This document shows positions 58,729-64,000 of a stretch of DNA of 64,000 nucleotides, one piece after another. How positions within the stretch are numbered: the stretch's first letter is position 1; each line of letters begins with the position of its first letter. The position numbers were made by a program, and so were the translations under genes. Source of the DNA: Plantago ovata (lineage: Eukaryota; Streptophyta; Magnoliopsida; Lamiales; Plantaginaceae); assembly GCA_028274465.1 (NCBI GenBank), contig CM051456.1, positions 10,443,745 to 10,507,744 of the forward strand. The letters are read 5' to 3'. Under the pieces are notes generated by a model, which was given only the letters and a program-made list of their open reading frames with translations, searched no databases and was not told the DNA's origin.

Positions 58729-58942
58729 GGTTATGTTATCTTCGTCTGAAAAAGTCTGAACTGAACTGAACTAATCTGAACTGAACTGATCTGATCTGAA
58801 CTGAATTGAACTGAACTGAACTAAACTAAACTAAACTGAACTTATTTGTAGTACAAAATTATATTAGTCAAATATGAACGGAACTAAACTGAACTGATTT
58901 GAACTGAACTTAATTAATTTTCAGATGAAAATAACAGGGTCT
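58729..58942. mobile_element. GAACT-repeat MITE-like element, fullest copy
   Basis: The left end GGTTATGTTATCTTCGTCTG and, on the other strand, right end AGACCCTGTTATTTTCATCTG are inverted and both continue AAAA. Inside are runs of CTGAACTGAACT units and the central CTTATTTGTAGTACAAAATT. Related copies lie at 42736, 45982 and 53133. Confidence 0.7.
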
Positions 58943-60389
58943 AATACACTTTCAATGTGTAATAAAATTTTGTTTATTGATATAATATTTCGTCTTTTAC
59001 ATTTACTTATATATACAATTGATTAAAAAAACATTTGCCTATATATAATTGAATAAATAAAATATTACTCAGTATCCGTATAAGTCAACTCTTAATATGT
59101 ATAGAAATGCGAAACTTCATCTACAAAAAGACAGAGATAGTAAAACTTTGTTCCACGCCACAACACGAACATCAAGTATTATTCATATTACTCGACATAC
59201 CCCACCTATTATATTCTCCTAATTTACATCTCAACACGAATTTTACATTCTAATTCTAACGTGGTAATTAATTTCCCCATTGTAAATTTAACAAGAGATG
59301 AAAAGTGCATTCCACGGTCCTACCTTTTAAATTTAGAGAAACTTAACATAATGTTTGCCTTTTATCTAGCAATCCCCTCTCCCCTGTTTGCTCTAATTTA
59401 GAACGTTCAGCTGTAGTGCAAATTATTTTGTCTTTCACCTCTCTAAATTAACCGTTATTCAACTTCCAACACTCTTGTTTAAATTAATTAGACATAGTTA
59501 AAAACTTAAAATCCAAAGAGTCCGGTTAAGTAGGTCAACCTCACAAGGAAAGAAAATGAATAAGTTATGACAATGAATAAATAGTTTTTTTTCATCTACC
59601 AAGTTTTTTATTTCAAAGTTTCATATTACTATATGAAAAAAAAGAATAAATAAAAATGAAAGGGCAAAATTGAATAATAACACTCTCTCTCCTATTACAT
59701 CATCTATCGAGTTGACTTTTGTCCTCCGTTGTAAATAATTTTTTTTCACAGTTCAAAGTTTGTCTTTCATTATAACATACTTTGAGTATTAAATTGTTAT
59801 TAGAACATTTTAAAAGGTACATAGATGAAAATTGTCCCATAAAAATATTCTAAAAGTGTGTAGTATACACTACTCTCCGGTAGTAAAGTTGGTCAGAATG
59901 GGACGGAAAATCAAAACGCCGTAGGGTGTATTTACATTCAAATTCAAAGTAAAAATCAAGTATTTGGTCAATACGATTCTTTTGTTTGTACAGTCTATTT
60001 CTAAGGTGACCCAATAAGGGTCAAAAGTGATGTACTTCCCAATACATGCAGCTAATCAACTTTAATTTTGTAAACAAAACAATACCTAGAATAATTTGCA
60101 AAATGTACACCTTAATTAGCTCAACGCCTCGAGTTTTGACCAATGTGTTTGAATTACAACCAACACAGCCACTATACTCACTAGTTTCACACAAACCACA
60201 GCTTGAAAGTGATGAGAATCTATAGAGCAATTCGTGTATTATGGCATAGTGTCGGAATTTTACAGTTTTTACGGTTGAAGTGAGTTGGTTGGTTTTATCT
60301 TTTAACCAATGTTATTGCAGTTTACATGTTCATCTTATTCCTCACCCTGTTTCTTCTGTATTAGGTGTATTAGGTGAGCACCGTGGCAA
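58943..60389. other. AT-rich intergenic DNA, no gene seen
   Basis: There are short stretches of MITE-like character near 59690-59830 (GAGTTGACTTTTGTCCTCCG) but no clear element boundaries. No reading frame is worth calling. Confidence 0.4.
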
Positions 60390-61150
60390 ACGGATAATTC
60401 GGATCGAATTATTAAAAAAAGAATATTTGCTCAGTCTTTCAGATGGGAGTCAATCGGACATTTTGTTCAGATGTTGGATGTTGTTCGGATTTGAATATTA
60501 TTCGGATTGTAAATTTTAGATTATTTCAGATCGAATCAATTCGGTTTGAGTCAGTTTAGATCGAATCAATTCGGATTGAGTCAGTTCATATCATATTAGG
60601 GTGGTAATTTAATAAATGACATTCAAAACTATTATTATAAGTAAAAATTATTATATACTTCCTCCATTTCATTAGTAACTTCCTCTTCGGTCAACAGATT
60701 TCATGTTTGACCGCATTACTCATAAATTGTACGATGCAATTCTTTTTTAAAGTTATATAATTAAAGTTCATAAGTTCATAGTATTTTAAATTTTTTTTAA
60801 AATTTTTTTTATCAATATAATTTAGGTGTAATATACGAGTCAAACATAACAGCCGTTGACCAAATAGGAAGTTTGTAATGAAATGGAGGAAGTAATATTT
60901 TAACCTCAAAATCTTTATTAACTATATATTCATTACAATCTTAATTAGGATTATTTCGGACCGGATGAATTCGAGTTAAATTTAATTCGGATCGGATAAA
61001 TGCATATCGAAATGAATTTGGATCACTTTGGATCGAATGTTTTCGGGTCAACTTATGTGGTTGATTTCAGATCAATATTTGGGTGGTCAACCGCTGCATG
61101 ACTAGCTCAATTATGAATTTTGAGTTCGGGCCAATTTTGTCGTGTCTAAC
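60390..61150. repeat. TTCGGATCGAAT-type motif repeat region, interrupted by a MITE
   Basis: TTCGGATCGAATT, GATCGAATCAATTCGG, GATTGAGTCAGTT and GGATCGGATAAAT motifs cluster at 60390-60600 and again at 60950-61090. A unit containing AGATCGAATCAATTCGG is directly duplicated at about 60528-60590. The Stowaway-like MITE at 60658-60892 lies between the two clusters, so it probably inserted into an older element. Confidence 0.5.
60658..60892. mobile_element. Stowaway-like MITE, full copy
   Basis: 235 bp with nearly identical inverted ends, CTTCCTCCATTTCATTA on both strands, flanked by TA on each side (60656-57 and 60893-94). Internal GGTCAACAGATTTCATGTTTG pairs with CAAACATAACAGCCGTTGACC. A truncated relative lies at 3437-3499. 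Confidence 0.85.
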
Positions 61151-61189
61151 TGTAGCTATACTAATCAATAATCAACATACTCTTTTTTA

Positions 61190-61340
61190 AACGTCCAATA
61201 TTACAAGTACTCCTACACTAATGCTATAACATATTCTATATCATTTTATATCTCCACACATAAACCACTTTATGTCTTCGTTAGGGATCGAACCTTGCAC
61301 CTCTCTTTCACCAACCAAACTCCCTTCCACTGGACCACCT
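61190..61340 (-). mobile_element. Probable tRNA-derived SINE
   Basis: On the minus strand an A-box-like TGGTCCAGTGG (61337-61327) is followed 32 bases later by a B-box-like GGTTCGATCCC (61294-61284), the RNA polymerase III internal promoter layout of tRNA-derived SINEs. The body then runs to an A-rich TTTAAAAAAGAG end near 61190. I did not find a convincing target-site duplication. Confidence 0.5.
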
Positions 61341-61450
61341 TATCAACCCTCTATTATTCACAGACTCATGATGTCGTGTCATGTGGAGTTCACTTTGATT
61401 TCGTTGGGTGAGTATTGCATCGCACCCACCACAACATCAAAGTTTTTGCC

Positions 61451-61452
<2 letters not shown>

Positions 61453-61482
<30 letters not shown>
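61453..61482. repeat. (AT)n microsatellite
   Basis: About 15 uninterrupted AT units. Confidence 0.95.
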
Positions 61483-61485
<3 letters not shown>

Positions 61486-61899
61486 TGTTTTCTTTGACAA
61501 TCAAATATATACTAGGAACCGCGTCACACGCTACGCGTGTGAAGTGTAATCTTGTAAAACATTATTATTTTATTAAATAACATATTGAAATAAATGGAGT
61601 GAATATATAATTTTCACATTACGACTTCAAACGTAATTAAAAAAAACTAATTGAGTAATTAGACTTAATATAAATGGTGTGCTATAAATGTATATAGTTT
61701 TTGTAGTTATGCAATTAATAGTTTTGAATTGAACTATATTAGACATACGAAAAGTATTATTCCGATGAGTTAAAGAACCATCAGATACATCTCTAGACTT
61801 CGAAAACATTCAACTTCAAAATCTGCAATTGCATCTTTTTTCGCATGTTAATTGGTATTCTTCATCAGTTGAATATATTGTCAAGTGCTTCATATAAAC

Positions 61900-62030
61900 A
61901 TTCTAGTTTCATAATATGATGTTTTTAGTTATTTTTATCGTATGATTTAAAATTAATTTAAGGTCAAAATGACCATCGAAAAAATCAACAAAATCAAGTG
62001 TTACATTTATTATTGGACGGAGGAAGTATG
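61900..62030. mobile_element. Stowaway-like MITE, right part
   Basis: TTTCATAATATGATG, AAATTAATTTAAGGTCAAA, CATCGAAAAAATCAACAAAA and the tip GGACGGAGGAAGTA match the right half of the element at 25046-25308. The left end is not clear. Confidence 0.6.
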
Positions 62031-62135
62031 TCTTTTTATAAGAACATATCATGGTTATTTTTAAAATTAAGTATAATACGTCATACGACTTTATGTTAAA
62101 AAATAAAAATTTAAGAATAAATAAAAAAGAAAAAA

Positions 62136-62300
62136 ATTATGTCAATAAGATTCGAACCCAACACCTTCAACTAAAATAATGATACAAATAATAGAGAAAA
62201 ATCATGCCAACAAGATTCGAACTAACCACCTTCAATAAAAATAATAATAAAAATAATGGAGACAAAATCACGCCAACAGGATTCGAACCCTACATCTTTT
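62136..62300. repeat. ~66-bp tandem repeat, about 2.5 copies
   Basis: Phrases built on RATTCGAACYNANC and CACCTTCAAYWAAAATAAT recur at 62150, 62215 and 62281, a period of 65-66 bp. Each unit also carries ATGGAGA or TAGAGAAAAATCATGCCAAC variants. Confidence 0.75.
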
Positions 62301-64000
62301 AATTAACTAATGACACATGTACGCACCAGATTTAAATTGGATAAGCAAGATCAACGGATTAAAATTAATTGATAGGTCAATCAATTGGGTAAATCAACCG
62401 GCTTATTATATTACTTTAATTACTTTAATATATATTCATGTAATATGTCATGGTAATAATTAAATTTTAGATTAATACCTCAGCGCGTCGAGCAAAACAA
62501 TAGAACCAGATTCATTTCTTCTAGAATAATTAACTCCTGATGGTGTATATTTAAGTTCGAATTTTCTATAAATCATCTCCAACCAACCAAAATTGTTTGT
62601 GTTTCAAGAAATTACACAAGATTCTCTTGGCCGTAACTACATGGAGAGAAGCTTGTATATATATACATCGTCCGTGAAACAATTCATTCATAAACTCTTT
62701 AAATTGTTTTGGGATTAGCCATGGCTAATCCTTGACGGACACTTTAAGAAGTGAAGAAATGAGCTAGAGAAAAAAGAGCAACGAAAGTTGATCACTGTAA
62801 CATTGCTTTTTGGAAAGGAATATAATCATGCGGCAAACACAATGCAACTTAAAATGATCAACAACTATTATATACACATGTTCAAACGCACAAATTCTCT
62901 GTTTCATGATCACTCTTTCGATTTGGATCTCCATGTCTCTACTCATTCCTTTGTCACTTTATTCTTCTTTTGATGGATAAGAAACTTCCAACGATTTGCA
63001 AAGCATTGTGTCAAAAGTATAACTAGTACAAAAGTAAGGCATCTAATTAGTAATAATCAATATATTAAACTTGTAGCGGTAGTAGTACTGCAACATAATG
63101 TAAGGCGGTACCAAAAAGAGTTGTGTTTTGCACTTTCTTCACGCTTTTTAGTCATTACAAACATTTTTGATCATGTCCACTTTTAGAGTTTGAATTCAAG
63201 ATGTAAGGAGTTAAACAATTATAATTTCCACTGAATTACAGTATTTTATATTGTACATACCTAGCATACGATATTAAATAGTCCCAATTTTATATTGATT
63301 AAAATTAAGATTAAGAATGCAAGGTTATGAATATTTCAGTTGGCATGGCTTAGGGACCTGGACTTGGTTTTAGACATGACTTTTGGTCCTTCAATCTCTT
63401 TTGGTATATGGCTAGTCTTAACTTGGTAGCTAGAAAAGTGAGTTCTTATAAAACCCCAATTTGTATATTAATTTCTTTAATGTTATAACATATTATTATT
63501 GAAAAATATAACTAGCATACGATTTTATATGGAACGGTCTGGGTCTTCTAGGTCGATTAAAAGTAATTTCATAGATAAAAAATTGTAATTTAAAAAATTA
63601 TATGGTCAGTAGATATTAATAATTTCATGAAAAATGAGATGATGGTGCAAGTTTGATTGAATATCTTTTTTTAATTAGGGGAAATAGGGCCAATCAAATC
63701 CCTATATTAATCATTTTAAATACTATATGCATATATATACTCCGATCCTAAGGTAATGGTAGGCCGTTGAGCATTAGATAATATAAATAAATATTACTAG
63801 TAGTAGTATGTTTGTTAATTGATTTGATGATATAGACATGCAATAGGAAAGAAGAATATGGATCCAATATTTGGGCACGATCTGTGCATGCGTTATTTTG
63901 TTTTGTGTTATGTTGATTTGACGAAACAAAATGGTCGGTTTTCTATTTCACATGCTTTCTCCGTCACTAATTGGGACCCTCCCTATTCCACATTTTAAAT
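62301..64000. other. Terminal AT-rich intergenic DNA
   Basis: No coding region, RNA gene or defined transposon was recognised. Short open frames (for example 62764-62973 on both strands) lack any family resemblance. Confidence 0.4.

Noticed and set aside
58740-58900. GAACT runs considered as a CRISPR-like or satellite array
   Set aside because: The units are 5 bp with no unique spacers, inside a short element with inverted ends in a plant genome; a MITE-like element explains them better.
62764-62973. Overlapping 60-codon frames on both strands near the right edge
   Set aside because: No start context, splice signals or homology; likely chance.

Overview
The window is nuclear DNA from a flowering plant. 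It has AT-rich intergenic DNA, genes with many short GT-AG introns, long introns, and many small TIR transposons. All recognised products are typical of eudicots: a pentatricopeptide-repeat protein, a class XI myosin, a USP-domain receptor-like cytoplasmic kinase, folate-biopterin transporters and F-box proteins. Short dispersed elements full of GAACT units remind me of Caryophyllales such as spinach relatives, but that is an impression and not a demonstration.

Layout. 1-2851 (minus) is the 5' half of MUS81, the structure-specific endonuclease; it runs off the left edge. 5401-11593 (plus) is a complete 13-exon gene for organelle-targeted MnmG/GidA, a tRNA wobble-uridine modification enzyme. 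12636-18303 (minus) holds two tandem folate-biopterin (BT1-family) transporter genes; the upstream copy carries a 1-base deletion. 18909-21425 (minus) is a decayed F-box gene abutting a broken Ty1/copia gag fossil. 23008-24681 (plus) is an intronless PPR gene. 25046-26290 is transposon-derived, including a 742-bp fold-back. 26326-27360 (minus) is a second decayed F-box relative. 28003-30309 (minus) is an intronless 768-codon DEAH helicase closely related to PRP16, whose upstream N-terminal region is damaged. 31040-31213 is a hAT-type MITE with a perfect 8-bp target duplication. 33046-47192 (plus) is a complete class XI myosin of 39 inferred exons and 1,527 residues. 48281-48655 (minus) encodes a small single-pass membrane protein. 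54332-57519 (minus) is a 9-exon USP-plus-kinase gene of 680 residues. The last 6.4 kb contains no gene I can support, only repeats, MITEs and a probable tRNA-derived SINE.

The genes are independent housekeeping or signalling loci; nothing suggests a cluster with one shared function. Exon models were assembled by eye from splice signals and family similarity. Lengths sum to whole codons for MnmG (732 aa), the intact BT1 gene (440 aa), myosin (1,527 aa) and the kinase (680 aa), which supports them. I found no clearly new multi-gene system. The most interesting items are a duplicated MUS81 start-codon region that creates an upstream ORF, the N-terminally truncated PRP16-like helicase, the frameshifted tandem transporter, the GAACT-bearing MITE-like family, the long fold-back element and two GC-AG introns.
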